DNA from: Betaproteobacteria bacterium HGW-Betaproteobacteria-4
GTDB lineage: Bacteria > Pseudomonadota > Gammaproteobacteria > Burkholderiales > Rhodocyclaceae
NCBI GenBank assembly: GCA_002840785.1
Contig: PHCH01000003.1
Coordinates: 106,228 to 170,227, forward strand
Reading direction: 5' to 3'
Length of the DNA stretch: 64,000 nucleotides
Shown here: piece after piece, positions 30,960 through 40,388 of the stretch
Layout of the letters: each line of letters begins with the position of its first letter
How positions within the stretch are numbered: position 1 is the stretch's first letter
Notes under the pieces: model-generated
The model's input: the letters and a program-made list of their open reading frames with translations, nothing else
The model's database searches: none
What the model was told of the DNA's origin: nothing
Position numbers and translations under genes: made by a program

Positions 30960-32161
30960 TCAGCCTGGCCGGCCGCGACATTCTCCATGCCTGGGGAAAG
31001 TTCGTCTTCACTGGCATCGGTCTGGGTCTGCTGATCGGCGTCACCCTGGTCATGGCCGGGGTGTACCGGGGCATGGTGGACGACGGCAAGGCGCTGCTCG
31101 ACAACAGTGGCGCCGACCTTTGGGTGGTGCAAAAGGACACTCTGGGTCCTTATGCGGAGTCGTCCAGCCTCAACGATGACGTGTATCGCGCCATCCTCGC
31201 CATGCCGGGAGTCGCCCAGGCAGCGAACGTGACCTACCTGACCATGCAGGTACGCAAGGGCGAGAGTGATGTACGCACCATGGTGGTCGGCATCGCGCCC
31301 GGCGCGTTGGGGGCTACACCCGGATGGCCTCCTTATCTCGTCGCTGGACGCCAGATCACGCGCGGTCACTACGAGGCGGTGGCCGACATCGCCACCGGCT
31401 TCAAACTGGGAGATCGTCTTGCCATTCGCCGAAATCATTACACCGTCGTTGGGCTTACACGGCGCATGGTGTCGTCCAGCGGCGACCCGATGGTATTCAT
31501 TCCGCTCAAGGATGCCCAAGAGGCTCAGTTCCTCAAGGACAACGACGCCATTTGGCAAAGCCGGCGTCGCACCGAAGCCAACCCGGCTTTCAATCGACCC
31601 GGTGTTCCAGGTTTGCTGGATGCCGTGATTGCTTCACAGAGCACCAACGCGTTCGTCAATGCAGTACTGGTCACACTGAAACCTGGCCATACGCCGGACG
31701 AGGTTGCCGAATCCATCCGGCGCTGGAAGCGTTTGACGGTCTACACCCGGGCACAGATGGAAGACATCCTCGTCGGCAAGTTGATCGCCACCTCGGCCAA
31801 GCAGATCGGCATGTTCTTAGTGATTCTGGCCATCGTTAGCGCGGCCATCGTTGCCTTCATCATCTATTCGCTGACGATGGACAAAATCCGCGAGATCGCG
31901 GTGTTGAAGCTCATCGGCACACGCAACCGAACCATCGCCGCGATGATCATGCAGCAGGCGCTCGCCCTGGGCGTGATTGGTTTCGTGGTCGGCAAGATCA
32001 CAGCCACTTTCTCAGCGCCCCTGTTTCCCAAGTACGTACTGTTGATGCCGTTCGACTCCATCGCCGGTTTTTTCGCCGTGCTCGTGATCTGCGTTCTAGC
32101 CAGCATCGTCGCCATTCGCATGGCACTCAAGGTCGATCCGGCCGAAGCCATTGGAGGTTGA
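30956..32161 (+). CDS. FtsX/MacB-like ABC permease
   Basis: 401 residues: TM1 at about 18-40, a large periplasmic domain (about 45-275) and three C-terminal helices (282-310, 330-350, 365-390), the DevC/MacB/LolC topology. MDKIREIAVLKLIGTRNRTI is the usual cytoplasmic coupling motif. Works with the separate ATPase gene that follows, as in DevBCA, rather than being fused to an ATPase as MacB is. Confidence 0.9.
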   Translation: MISLAGRDILHAWGKFVFTGIGLGLLIGVTLVMAGVYRGMVDDGKALLDNSGADLWVVQKDTLGPYAESSSLNDDVYRAILAMPGVAQAANVTYLTMQVRKGESDVRTMVVGIAPGALGATPGWPPYLVAGRQITRGHYEAVADIATGFKLGDRLAIRRNHYTVVGLTRRMVSSSGDPMVFIPLKDAQEAQFLKDNDAIWQSRRRTEANPAFNRPGVPGLLDAVIASQSTNAFVNAVLVTLKPGHTPDEVAESIRRWKRLTVYTRAQMEDILVGKLIATSAKQIGMFLVILAIVSAAIVAFIIYSLTMDKIREIAVLKLIGTRNRTIAAMIMQQALALGVIGFVVGKITATFSAPLFPKYVLLMPFDSIAGFFAVLVICVLASIVAIRMALKVDPAEAIGG

Positions 32162-32162
32162 G

Positions 32163-32873
32163 ATGAGTGGCAAAGGCATTCGCATCGAAGGTTTGAGAAA
32201 ACGTTATGGCGAGGGGGATACCGCGGTCGATGCCTTGAAAGGCGTGGACATGCAGGTGGCACCCGGCGAGGTGGTTGGCCTGATTGGCCCTTCCGGGTCC
32301 GGCAAGAGCACGCTGCTCAAATGTCTGGGCGCAGTGATTGATCCGACCGCCGGGCGCATGACGCTGGGTGATGAAGTGATCTACGACGATGGCTGGAAAG
32401 TCCGCGACTTGCGCGCCTTGCGGCGCGACAAGATCGGTTTCGTTTTCCAAGCACCATACCTGATTCCGTTTCTCGATGTCACCGACAACGTGGCGCTGTT
32501 GCCGATGCTTGCAGGCGTCGCGAATGGAGAGTCGCGCGCGAAGGCACTGGAATTGCTCACGGCGCTTGATGTGCAACACCGAGCTCGCGCAATGCCCTCG
32601 CAACTCTCCGGTGGCGAGCAGCAACGGGTTGCCATCGCGCGCGGATTGGTCAATCGCCCGCCAGTGATCCTGGCCGATGAACCCACTGCGCCGCTGGATT
32701 CCGAGCGCGCCATGGCTGTAATCCGCATCCTCAACGACATGGCCCGCAAGTTCGAGACCGCCATCATCGTCGTCACCCATGACGAAAAGATCATCCCGAC
32801 CTTCAAGCGCATCTACCACATCCGCGACGGTGTAACCCATGAGGAAGCTGGCGAAGGGCGGGAGTTCGAATGA
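32163..32873 (+). CDS. MacB/LolD-type ABC ATPase
   Basis: 236 residues. Walker A GPSGSGKST (about 38-46), Q loop VFQAPYLIPF, signature LSGGEQQR, Walker B VILADEPTAPLDS, switch VVTHD. In most relatives the D-loop region reads DEPTANLD or DEPTGNLD; here it is DEPTAPLD. Start 1 base after the permease stop, with GGAGG upstream. Confidence 0.92.
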   Translation: MSGKGIRIEGLRKRYGEGDTAVDALKGVDMQVAPGEVVGLIGPSGSGKSTLLKCLGAVIDPTAGRMTLGDEVIYDDGWKVRDLRALRRDKIGFVFQAPYLIPFLDVTDNVALLPMLAGVANGESRAKALELLTALDVQHRARAMPSQLSGGEQQRVAIARGLVNRPPVILADEPTAPLDSERAMAVIRILNDMARKFETAIIVVTHDEKIIPTFKRIYHIRDGVTHEEAGEGREFE

Positions 32874-32901
32874 GAGAACGATTGAATTACAGGAGAATTT
32901 C

Positions 32902-33375
32902 ATGACCCACCGCAAACACAGCCACGCATTTGGAACTATCACCCTGACCGTTACGGCCTGCCTGCTTCTATGGGGTTTTCAGTTGCCAGCTTGGGCTGGT
33001 GACGCTACCCAGGTTGAGCCACTGGCGCTACGCAAGATCATGCAGGAACTCGGGCGCAACATGCAGGCTATTACCGGTGCGATTTCGCAGGAGGAATGGG
33101 TTCAGGTCGTTCAGCTCGCCCCAAAAGTTGCTGCACACCCCGAGCCACCGCTTACTGAAAAAATGCGCATCCTTGCTTACCTCGGCGCTGATGCGACCAA
33201 GTTCAGAAACTTTGACGCGCAGACTCACGAGGCGGCGCTGGCCATGAAGCTGGCTGCTGCGAGCAGCGACGGCAAGGCGGTGATCCAATCATTCGCCCGC
33301 GTGCAGGAAAGCTGCTTGGGCTGCCACCAAGCTTTCCGTAAACCTTTCGTGGAGCATTTTTATGGAGCACGCTAA
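32902..33375 (+). CDS. Cytochrome c'-type periplasmic haem protein (transposon cargo)
   Basis: 157 residues: signal peptide to about residue 33 (ending LPAWAG), four-helix-type sequence and C-terminal haem site CLGCH at residues 138-142, as in class II cytochromes c (c'/c556). Such proteins bind NO or carry electrons. It has its own AGGAG, and its end overlaps the channel gene by 14 bases, so it belongs to the efflux operon. A cytochrome c' within an ABC exporter operon is unusual; protection from NO or redox-active export substrates is only a guess. Confidence 0.85.
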   Translation: MTHRKHSHAFGTITLTVTACLLLWGFQLPAWAGDATQVEPLALRKIMQELGRNMQAITGAISQEEWVQVVQLAPKVAAHPEPPLTEKMRILAYLGADATKFRNFDAQTHEAALAMKLAAASSDGKAVIQSFARVQESCLGCHQAFRKPFVEHFYGAR

Positions 33376-34849
33376 AACATGCCAGCGCCCCATCAGCCTC
33401 GAAAGACGGCTTGCGGCAACTTACCTGGTAGCTGGTCTGATCACCGCCGGTCTGGCCGGCTGCGCCGCTGGCCCTGATTTTAAGCGTCCCACCGCACCCG
33501 ATGTGGCTCGCTACACTGCAATACCAGTGGCTGATAGAACCGCGTCCGCTCCCACGCAGTTCGGCGAAACACAACGTCTAGTCGAAGGGCTTCCGATCGA
33601 AACGCAATGGTGGCAAAGCTTGGGTTCATCCGCACTCGACGGACTGATAAACGAAGCTTTCCATGTCAGCCCGACGCTGGCGAGCATCAGCGCCAATTTG
33701 CGACACGCGCAGGAGCTTCTTGCCGCACAGGCGGGCTCGACGCAATATCCACAGGTAGATGTCGCACTGGGATCTCAGCGCCAGCAAATGAGTCCCAGTA
33801 GCCAAGGGTTGAGCGGAGACGCACGTCAATTCAGCCTCTACAACGCCAGCGTTGGCGTGCATTACAACCTCGATCTGGCTGGCGGCAACCGGCGCGCACT
33901 CGAAGCCTTGGCTGCTCGCGCCGACTACCGTCGCTTCGAACTGAATGCTGCGCGCCTGGCCCTTGCCGGCAACATGGCAACCGCTGCCATTACCCGAGCA
34001 CGCCTCGCCGCGCAACTAGAAGCCACTACTGCCATTTTGCGCGTGCAGGATGAGCAACTGCGCCTAGCCCATGAACGCGTGCGTATCGGTCAGGCCTCAC
34101 CTGATGAAGCGTTGAGCCTACAAGCTCAGGCGGAGCAAACGCGGGCAGAACTGCCTGCGCTGCGTAAACAACTGCAACAAACCGAACATCTACTGGCGGT
34201 GCTAGCCGGTCGTGCCCCAGGCACGGGTGGCATCCCGGCCTTCACTCTGGCCGATTTCACTCTACCCGTCGAGATGCCGCTCGTCGTGCCCTCAGAACTG
34301 GTGCGCCGCCGACCGGATATCCAGGCGTCAGAGGCGCTGTTGCATGCGGCCAATGCAGACTATGGTGTGGCTGTCGCCAAGCTCTACCCACAGATCAACC
34401 TGAGCGCCAACCTTGGTTCTCAGGCGCTGACCACCGGTGCCCTGTTCGGTGGTGGCTCGGCAGTGTGGGGCCTGGTTGCGCAGCTCACCCAGCCTCTTTT
34501 TAATCCAGGGCTACCCGCTGAAAAAAGAGCGGCGCTCGCCGCTTTTGATGCCGCCGTAGCCAATTACCAGAGCGTCGTATTGGAGTCTTTGCGTAACGTC
34601 GCCGACACCCTGCGCGCGGTGGAAAGCGATGCACAAACTTTGACTGCCCTCGCTGCCGCTGATATGGCTGCACAGGCCTCCTTGCAGTCGGTCGAGCGGC
34701 AATACCGGCTGGGCGCGGCCAGCTACCTGCAACTGCTCATCGCGCAGCAACAGGCACAGTCAATCCGGATCAATATGGTTGCGGTCCAGGCACAACGCCT
34801 AGTCGATAGTGTTGCTTTATATCAGGCCCTGGGAGGTGGTGTCAGTTAA
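33362..34849 (+). CDS. NodT-type outer-membrane efflux lipoprotein
   Basis: 495 residues. Lipobox LAGC (Cys about residue 34), two outer-membrane-efflux domains, and family motifs QWWQSLGSSALDGLINEA, VPSELVRRRPDIQASEALLHAANADYGVAVAKLYP and LTQPLFNPG. Exit duct for the ABC system. Overlaps the cytochrome gene by 14 bases; the last gene of the cargo. Confidence 0.93.
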   Translation: MEHAKTCQRPISLERRLAATYLVAGLITAGLAGCAAGPDFKRPTAPDVARYTAIPVADRTASAPTQFGETQRLVEGLPIETQWWQSLGSSALDGLINEAFHVSPTLASISANLRHAQELLAAQAGSTQYPQVDVALGSQRQQMSPSSQGLSGDARQFSLYNASVGVHYNLDLAGGNRRALEALAARADYRRFELNAARLALAGNMATAAITRARLAAQLEATTAILRVQDEQLRLAHERVRIGQASPDEALSLQAQAEQTRAELPALRKQLQQTEHLLAVLAGRAPGTGGIPAFTLADFTLPVEMPLVVPSELVRRRPDIQASEALLHAANADYGVAVAKLYPQINLSANLGSQALTTGALFGGGSAVWGLVAQLTQPLFNPGLPAEKRAALAAFDAAVANYQSVVLESLRNVADTLRAVESDAQTLTALAAADMAAQASLQSVERQYRLGAASYLQLLIAQQQAQSIRINMVAVQAQRLVDSVALYQALGGGVS

Positions 34850-34853
34850 GACT

Positions 34854-34979
34854 ATACCCTAACCTGATGTCAGATGTTGAGCACAAACAACGTCAGAGTA
34901 GGGTATTAATTTATATTTATTGACACATTCAGCCAAGGGTAATAGATTTCATCCTGACATTTTTACCTTTGGAGGCATC
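34854..34979. other. Probable resolvase res region
   Basis: AT-rich gap between cargo and tnpR containing TCAG/CTGACA-type half-sites (about 34868, 34893, 34921, 34954) and an imperfect inverted repeat, ATACCCTAACCTGA (34854-34867) with TCAGAGTAGGGTAT (34893-34906), 12 of 14 matching. Position upstream of tnpR is where Tn3-family res subsites normally lie; the hairpin could also end the cargo transcript. Confidence 0.55.
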
Positions 34980-35537
34980 TTGCAAGGTCAACGTATCGGC
35001 TACGTTCGCGTCAGCAGCTTCGACCAGAATCCTGATCGACAACTGGAACAAATAGAAGTCGGCAAGGTATTCACCGATAAGGCTTCAGGCAAGGACACAC
35101 AACGTCCCGAACTTGAAAGGCTGCTGGCCTTCGTCCGCGAGGGCGACACCGTGGTGGTGCATAGCATGGACAGGTTGGCACGCAACCTTGATGACCTGCG
35201 CCGCATCGTCCAAGGGCTGACACAACGGGGCGTGCGCATGGAGTTCGTCAAAGAAGGGCTAACGTTCACCGGCGAGGACTCACCGATGGCCAATCTGATG
35301 CTGTCGGTCATGGGAGCCTTTGCTGAGTTCGAGCGCGCTCTGATCCGCGAACGTCAGCGCGAGGGAATCGTGCTGGCTAAGCAGCGCGGGGCCTACCGGG
35401 GACGAAAGAAATCGCTGAACAGCGAACAAATTGCCGAGTTGAAACGGCGAGTTGCGGCAGGCGACCAGAAAACCTTGGTGGCCCGTGACTTCGGCATCAG
35501 CCGTGAAACCTTGTACCAGTACCTGCGGGAAGACTGA
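34980..35537 (+). CDS. tnpR: Serine resolvase TnpR
   Basis: 185 residues. Catalytic domain [18 protein letters not shown] (nucleophilic Ser near residue 11), [10 protein letters not shown], and a C-terminal HTH ([18 protein letters not shown]). TTG at 34980 is chosen because GGAGG precedes it by 4 bases and it gives the family-standard LQGQRIGYV start; a frame-extended start at 34920 adds unrelated residues. Resolves transposition cointegrates. Confidence 0.93.
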   Translation: MQGQRIGYVRVSSFDQNPDRQLEQIEVGKVFTDKASGKDTQRPELERLLAFVREGDTVVVHSMDRLARNLDDLRRIVQGLTQRGVRMEFVKEGLTFTGEDSPMANLMLSVMGAFAEFERALIRERQREGIVLAKQRGAYRGRKKSLNSEQIAELKRRVAAGDQKTLVARDFGISRETLYQYLRED

Positions 35538-35539
35538 CC

Positions 35540-38512
35540 ATGCCACGCCGCTCAATCCTGTCCGCCACCGAGCGCGAAAGTCTGCTGACACTGCCAGATG
35601 CCAAAGACGAACTGATACGGCACTACACGTTCAACGAAACCGACCTGTCGGTGATCCGTCAGCGTCGCGGCGCCGCGAATCGATTGGGCTTCGCCGTGCA
35701 GCTTTGCTACTTGCGATTCCCTGGCATCTTCTTGGGCGTCGATGATCCTCCATTTCCGCCCCTGCTGCGCATGGTGGCCGCACAACTCAAGGTGCCGGTG
35801 GAAAGCTGGAACCATTACGGCCAGCGCGAGCAGACACGGCGGGAGCACTTGGTCGAGCTGCAAACGGTGTTTGGATTCAAGCCCTTCACCATGAGTCATT
35901 ACCGGCAAGCCGTGCATACATTGACCGAACTGGCCTTGCAAACAGACAAAGGCATTGTGCTGGCCAGCACCCTTGTTGAAAACCTGCGGCGGCAGAGCAT
36001 CATCCTACCCACCATGAATGCCATCGAGCGCGCAAGCGCCGAGGCCATTACCCGTGCCAACCGAAGCATCCATGCGGCATTGGCCGATTCCTTGATACCT
36101 GTCCATCGCCAGCGCCTGGACGAACTGCTCAAGCGCAAGGATGGTAGCAAAATGACGTGGCTAGCGTGGCTGCGCCAATCGCCCGCCAAGCCGAACTCGC
36201 GCCACATGCTTGAACACATCGAACGCCTCAAAGCCTGGCAGGCGCTTGACCTACCTGCTGGCATCGAACGGCAGGTACACCAAAACCGCTTGCTCAAGAT
36301 CGCCCGCGAAGGCGGCCAGATGACGCCCGCCGACCTGGCCAAGTTCGAGTCGCAGCGGCGTTACGCCACCTTGGTAGCACTGGCCATCGAGGGCATGGCC
36401 ACCGTCACTGATGAAATCATCGACCTTCACGACCGTATCATCGGCAAGCTGTTCAATGCGGCCAAGAACAAGCATCAACAGCAGTTCCAGGCTTCCGGCA
36501 AGGCGATCAACGACAAGGTGCGGATGTATGGGCGCATCGGTCAGGCGCTGATTGAAGCCAAACGAAGCGGCGGCGATCCGTTCGCCGCCATCGAAGCGGT
36601 CATGCCGTGGGACACCTTCGCCGCCAGCGTCACCGAGGCGCAAACGCTGGCGCGGCCTGCCGATTTTGATTTCCTGCACCATATCGGCGAGAGTTACGCC
36701 ACGCTGCGCCGCTATGCGCCGCAGTTCCTGGACGTGCTCAAACTGCGCGCCGCGCCCACCGCCAAGGGTGTGCTCGATGCCATCGACGTGCTGCGCGGCA
36801 TGAACAGCGACAGCGCGCGCAAGGTGCCCGCCGATGCGCCAACCGCATTCATCAAGCCGCGCTGGGCAAAGCTGGTTCTGACCGACGAGGGTATTGACCG
36901 GCGTTACTACGAGTTATGCGCCCTGTCGGAGCTGAAGAACGCACTGCGCTCTGGTGATGTTTGGGTGCAGGGTTCGCGCCAGTTCAAGGACTTCGACGAA
37001 TACCTGGTGCCGATCGAGAAGTTCGCCACCCTGAAGCTGGCCAGCGAATTGCCACTGGCCGTGGCCACCGACTGCGACCAATATCTGCATGACCGACTGG
37101 AATTATTGGAGGCGCAACTCGCCACAGTCAACCGCATGGCGGCGACCAACGACTTACCGGACGCCATCATCACCACTGCATCGGGCCTGAAGATCACGCC
37201 GCTGGACGCAGCGGTGCCAGACGCCGCGCAAGCCTTGATTGACCAGTCGGCGATGTTGCTGCCGCACCTCAAGATCACCGAGTTGCTGATGGAGGTCGAT
37301 GAATGGACGGGCTTCACGCGCCACTTCACACACCTGAAGACCGGCGACACGGCCAAGGACAAAACCTTGCTGATGACGACGATTCTGGCTGATGGTATCA
37401 ATCTTGGGCTCACCAAGATGGCCGAGTCCTGCCCTGGCACCACCTACGCCAAGCTGTCTTGGCTGCAAGCCTGGCACGTTCGCGACGAAACCTATTCGAC
37501 GGCGCTGGCCGAGCTGGTGAACGCACAGTTTCGACAACCCTTCGCCGGAAACTGGGGCGACGGCACCACGTCATCGTCGGACGGCCAGAACTTCCGAACC
37601 GGCAGCAAGGCAGAGAGCACCGGGCATATCAATCCGAAGTATGGAAGTAGCCCTGGGCGGACGTTCTATACCCATATCTCCGACCAATACGCGCCCTTCA
37701 GCGCCAAGGTGGTCAACGTCGGCTTGCGCGACTCGACCTATGTGCTCGATGGCCTGCTGTACCACGAGTCTGACTTGCGTATCGAGGAACACTACACCGA
37801 CACGGCGGGCTTCACCGATCATGTGTTCGGCCTGATGCACTTTCTGGGATTCCGGTTCGCGCCGCGCATCCGCGACCTGGGCGACACCAAGCTGTTCATT
37901 CCCAAGGGCGATACTGCCTACGATGCACTCAAGCCGATGATTAGCAGCGACAGGCTGAACATCAAGGCTATTCGCGCTCATTGGGATGAAATCCTACGGC
38001 TGGCCACTTCGATCAAGCAGGGCACGGTGACGGCCTCGCTGATGCTGCGCAAGCTCGGCAGCTATCCGCGCCAAAACGGCTTGGCCGTCGCCCTGCGCGA
38101 GCTGGGGCGCATCGAGCGCACGCTGTTCATTCTGGATTGGCTGCAAAGCGTGGAGCTGCGCCGCCGCGTCCATGCGGGGCTGAATAAGGGCGAGGCGCGC
38201 AACGCGCTGGCCAGGGCGGTCTTCTTCTACCGATTGGGTGAAATCCGCGACCGCAGTTTTGAGCAGCAGCGCTACCGGGCCAGCGGCCTCAATCTGGTGA
38301 CGGCGGCCATCGTGTTGTGGAACACGGTCTATCTGGAGCGTGCCACCAGTGCTTTGCGTGCCCACGGCAAGGCGCTGGACGACACGTTGCTGCAATATCT
38401 GTCCCCGCTGGGGTGGGAGCATATCAACCTGACCGGCGATTACCTATGGCGCAGCAGTGCCAAGGTCGGTGCGGGGAAGTTCAGGCCATTGCGACCGCTG
38501 CCACCGGCTTAG
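35540..38512 (+). CDS. tnpA: Tn3-family transposase TnpA
   Basis: 990 residues, full length. N terminus [16 protein letters not shown]; catalytic Asp in [10 protein letters not shown] (near residue 680), second Asp in [20 protein letters not shown], Glu in [20 protein letters not shown]. The stop codon lies inside the right inverted repeat. Two bases after tnpR. It replicates the 9.5-kb element. Confidence 0.96.
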   Translation: MPRRSILSATERESLLTLPDAKDELIRHYTFNETDLSVIRQRRGAANRLGFAVQLCYLRFPGIFLGVDDPPFPPLLRMVAAQLKVPVESWNHYGQREQTRREHLVELQTVFGFKPFTMSHYRQAVHTLTELALQTDKGIVLASTLVENLRRQSIILPTMNAIERASAEAITRANRSIHAALADSLIPVHRQRLDELLKRKDGSKMTWLAWLRQSPAKPNSRHMLEHIERLKAWQALDLPAGIERQVHQNRLLKIAREGGQMTPADLAKFESQRRYATLVALAIEGMATVTDEIIDLHDRIIGKLFNAAKNKHQQQFQASGKAINDKVRMYGRIGQALIEAKRSGGDPFAAIEAVMPWDTFAASVTEAQTLARPADFDFLHHIGESYATLRRYAPQFLDVLKLRAAPTAKGVLDAIDVLRGMNSDSARKVPADAPTAFIKPRWAKLVLTDEGIDRRYYELCALSELKNALRSGDVWVQGSRQFKDFDEYLVPIEKFATLKLASELPLAVATDCDQYLHDRLELLEAQLATVNRMAATNDLPDAIITTASGLKITPLDAAVPDAAQALIDQSAMLLPHLKITELLMEVDEWTGFTRHFTHLKTGDTAKDKTLLMTTILADGINLGLTKMAESCPGTTYAKLSWLQAWHVRDETYSTALAELVNAQFRQPFAGNWGDGTTSSSDGQNFRTGSKAESTGHINPKYGSSPGRTFYTHISDQYAPFSAKVVNVGLRDSTYVLDGLLYHESDLRIEEHYTDTAGFTDHVFGLMHFLGFRFAPRIRDLGDTKLFIPKGDTAYDALKPMISSDRLNIKAIRAHWDEILRLATSIKQGTVTASLMLRKLGSYPRQNGLAVALRELGRIERTLFILDWLQSVELRRRVHAGLNKGEARNALARAVFFYRLGEIRDRSFEQQRYRASGLNLVTAAIVLWNTVYLERATSALRAHGKALDDTLLQYLSPLGWEHINLTGDYLWRSSAKVGAGKFRPLRPLPPA

Positions 38513-38545
38513 CGTGCTTTATTTTCCGTTTTCTGAGACGACCCC
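38508..38545 (-). repeat. Tn3-type right inverted repeat (38 bp)
   Basis: Reads inward on the minus strand as GGGGTCGTCTCAG and ends ACGCTAAG. Two mismatches against the left end at 29061. Confidence 0.93.
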
Positions 38546-38769
38546 AACTACTTCCGTCCAGCCTGGCGCCGGGACTCCCCGCGCCCGCAGTGTTCTACGG
38601 TACGCAGTTGATTGTCGCCGACGGGAAGGATTTCAACGGTGCCGCCAGTTACCAGATCATCGCCGATGTGCTGGATATGGAAAGCGTGTCTAAACAGGGG
38701 AAATCCGGACTACTGCTCAACGACAGCGTGCGGAAGAACTTCGATGCCTTGAAGGCAAGCGACAAGTAA
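38546..38769 (+). pseudogene. 3' part of the transposon-disrupted secreted protein
   Basis: Begins with the duplicated AACTA. The coding frame visible from about 38583 reads PAPAVFYGTQLIVADGKDFNG, then YQIIADVLDMESVSKQGKSG and FDALKASDK to a stop at 38769. Joining to the 5' part at 29060 leaves it one base out of frame, pointing to an additional indel near 38555-38590. It lies 31 bases before the DsrE gene. Confidence 0.7.
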
Positions 38770-38800
38770 GCATTTCATCAAGCCAAAAGTGAGATTCGCC

Positions 38801-39142
38801 ATGCAAACACTGTTCATTCTCAACGATGCTCCCTATGGCACCGAGCGTAGTTACAACGCCCTACGCCTCGCCAAGGCCTTGGCCAAACGTGATGGCGAAT
38901 CGGTCCGGATCTTTCTGATGGGCGATGCCGTGGCTTGTGCCAAGGCTGGTCAGAAAGTACCGGAAGGTTATTACAACGCCGGTGACATGGTGCGCATGGT
39001 CGGCGGCGAAGTCGGTTTGTGCGGCACCTGCATGGATGCCCGGGGTATTACGCCAGGTGAGGTTGTCGAAGGTACCCGGCGCAGCACATTGCTTGAGCTG
39101 GCGGCCTGGACGGCGGAAGCCGACAAGGTACTGGTGTTTTGA
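38801..39142 (+). CDS. DsrE-family sulfur-relay protein
   Basis: 113 residues. MQTLFILNDAPYGTERSYNALRLAKAL and IFLMGDAVACAKAGQKVPEGYYN fit DsrE/DsrF folds, and VGLCGTCMDARGI holds the conserved Cys pair region used to carry persulfide. Start 38801 is the family N terminus. In the operon with two rhodanese-domain genes, it probably accepts or passes sulfane sulfur. Confidence 0.9.
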   Translation: MQTLFILNDAPYGTERSYNALRLAKALAKRDGESVRIFLMGDAVACAKAGQKVPEGYYNAGDMVRMVGGEVGLCGTCMDARGITPGEVVEGTRRSTLLELAAWTAEADKVLVF

Positions 39143-39167
39143 GTTCGACGCTGATATTGGGGAAAAC

Positions 39168-39743
39168 ATGAAAGGACGTGAAAGCGGCATGCCTGAGGAG
39201 GCCTACTGGGCGACGTTTTTTGACCCGGAGGCCGCGCTTGAGCAACTGCTGATATTGGATAACTCGCCCGGCAACATCGTGGAATTTGGCTGTGGCTTCG
39301 GCACTTTCACGATGTCGGCTGCCCGGCGAACCGCCGGCATCGTCACGGCCCTCGACATCGAACCAGAGATGGTCGAGGCGGTCCGGCAAAAAGCCGAGGC
39401 CAGGGCATACGACAATATTCAGGTTGTCCTTCGCGACTTCGTTACCGATGGCACAGGGCTGGCCGCTAGTTCGCAGGCACACGCCATGATCTTCAACCTG
39501 TTGCATCTGGAGAATCCGGTAGCCTTATTGCGCGAGGCACATCGGGTGCTTGGCCTAGACGGCATGCTCTCCGTGATCCACTGGCGTAGCGACATTGCTA
39601 CGCCTCGTGGACCATCGCTGGAGATCCGGCCGACACCAGAACAATGCCAGACATGGATGGAGGAAGCCGGCTTCAAGGCTATCCAGAGCGTTGATCTGCA
39701 AGCCAGTTGCCCCTATCACTTTGGCTTGCTCGGCCAGCGCTGA
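39168..39743 (+). CDS. Class I SAM-dependent methyltransferase
   Basis: 191 residues. Motif I NIVEFGCGFGTFTMSAA (about 35-51), the acidic loop ALDIEPEMV, and post-motif LHLENPVALLREAHRVLGLDGMLSVIHWR. GGGGAAA precedes ATG at 39168. Substrate not evident; members near metalloid genes may methylate Te, Se or As compounds, but nothing here proves this. Confidence 0.85.
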   Translation: MKGRESGMPEEAYWATFFDPEAALEQLLILDNSPGNIVEFGCGFGTFTMSAARRTAGIVTALDIEPEMVEAVRQKAEARAYDNIQVVLRDFVTDGTGLAASSQAHAMIFNLLHLENPVALLREAHRVLGLDGMLSVIHWRSDIATPRGPSLEIRPTPEQCQTWMEEAGFKAIQSVDLQASCPYHFGLLGQR

Positions 39744-39782
39744 ATCAGCTTTCCCCAACGTACTCAAAAAAGGAGACAACCC

Positions 39783-40241
39783 ATGTCAATCAAGCTGCTC
39801 CGCGTCAGTCTGCTGGCGCTCGCCATACTTTCTGCACCAGCCATGGCTGACAACCGTGAAGAAGCGGTCAAGGCCATGGAGGAATACCTCGATTTCGTCG
39901 ACTACGGCGGCGCCACCATGTTCGCCGAGCAAATTCCGCGTGAAGACTGGAAGCGTTTTCACGTCATCGACGCCCGCGACAAGGATCAATATGCGAAGGA
40001 ACACATTCCCGGCTCGGTCAATCTCGAATGGCGCCAGGTGATCGCGCAGCGCCAGTCTATTCCCAAAGACAAGCCGGTATTGATCTACTGCAATACCGGC
40101 AGTCTGTCAGCCCAAGCCGGTTTCGCGCTACGCATTGCCGGCTACGACAACGTACGAATTCTCCAAGGCGGTTTTGCCGAGTGGAAAGCCAAGGGGGGCT
40201 TGGATGCGGCTAGCAAGGCGACAGCAGCCGCCGGGCATTAA
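39783..40241 (+). CDS. Periplasmic rhodanese
   Basis: 152 residues: signal peptide (cleavage after SAPAMA, about residue 22), rhodanese domain with VIDARDKDQYAKEHIPGSVNLEW and active-site Cys in LIYCNTGSLSAQAG (about C103). Sulfurtransferase acting in the periplasm; last gene of the ArsR-rhodanese operon, followed by a terminator. Confidence 0.92.
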   Translation: MSIKLLRVSLLALAILSAPAMADNREEAVKAMEEYLDFVDYGGATMFAEQIPREDWKRFHVIDARDKDQYAKEHIPGSVNLEWRQVIAQRQSIPKDKPVLIYCNTGSLSAQAGFALRIAGYDNVRILQGGFAEWKAKGGLDAASKATAAAGH

Positions 40242-40254
40242 ATCAAAATAAGGT

Positions 40255-40280
40255 GAGCGCTGCGAGCGCTCTTTTATTTA
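40255..40280 (+). terminator. Intrinsic terminator after the rhodanese gene
   Basis: GAGCGC and GCGCTC form a 6-bp stem around TGCGA, followed by TTTTATTTA. 14 bases after the rhodanese stop. Confidence 0.75.
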
Positions 40281-40388
40281 TCTATCTTAGAATGGCAAAT
40301 TCTGCGGAATTTTCATTATCCCAGTTGGAGTTGCAGGGCTTCTTGCCACTACATAACCAACACGCGATAGGCGACGACAACGGAAGCG

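Larger units (their letters stand above)
29061..38545. mobile_element. Intact Tn3-family transposon carrying ABC efflux and cytochrome c' cargo
   Basis: 9,485 bp bounded by 38-bp inverted repeats and a perfect 5-bp target duplication, with tnpR and tnpA at the right end. Cargo: tetR, periplasmic adaptor, ABC permease, ABC ATPase, cytochrome c', outer-membrane channel, all rightward in one tight operon. The repeats differ from each other at only two positions, so the element is recent and probably still mobile. It interrupts the gene starting at 28847. Confidence 0.93.
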
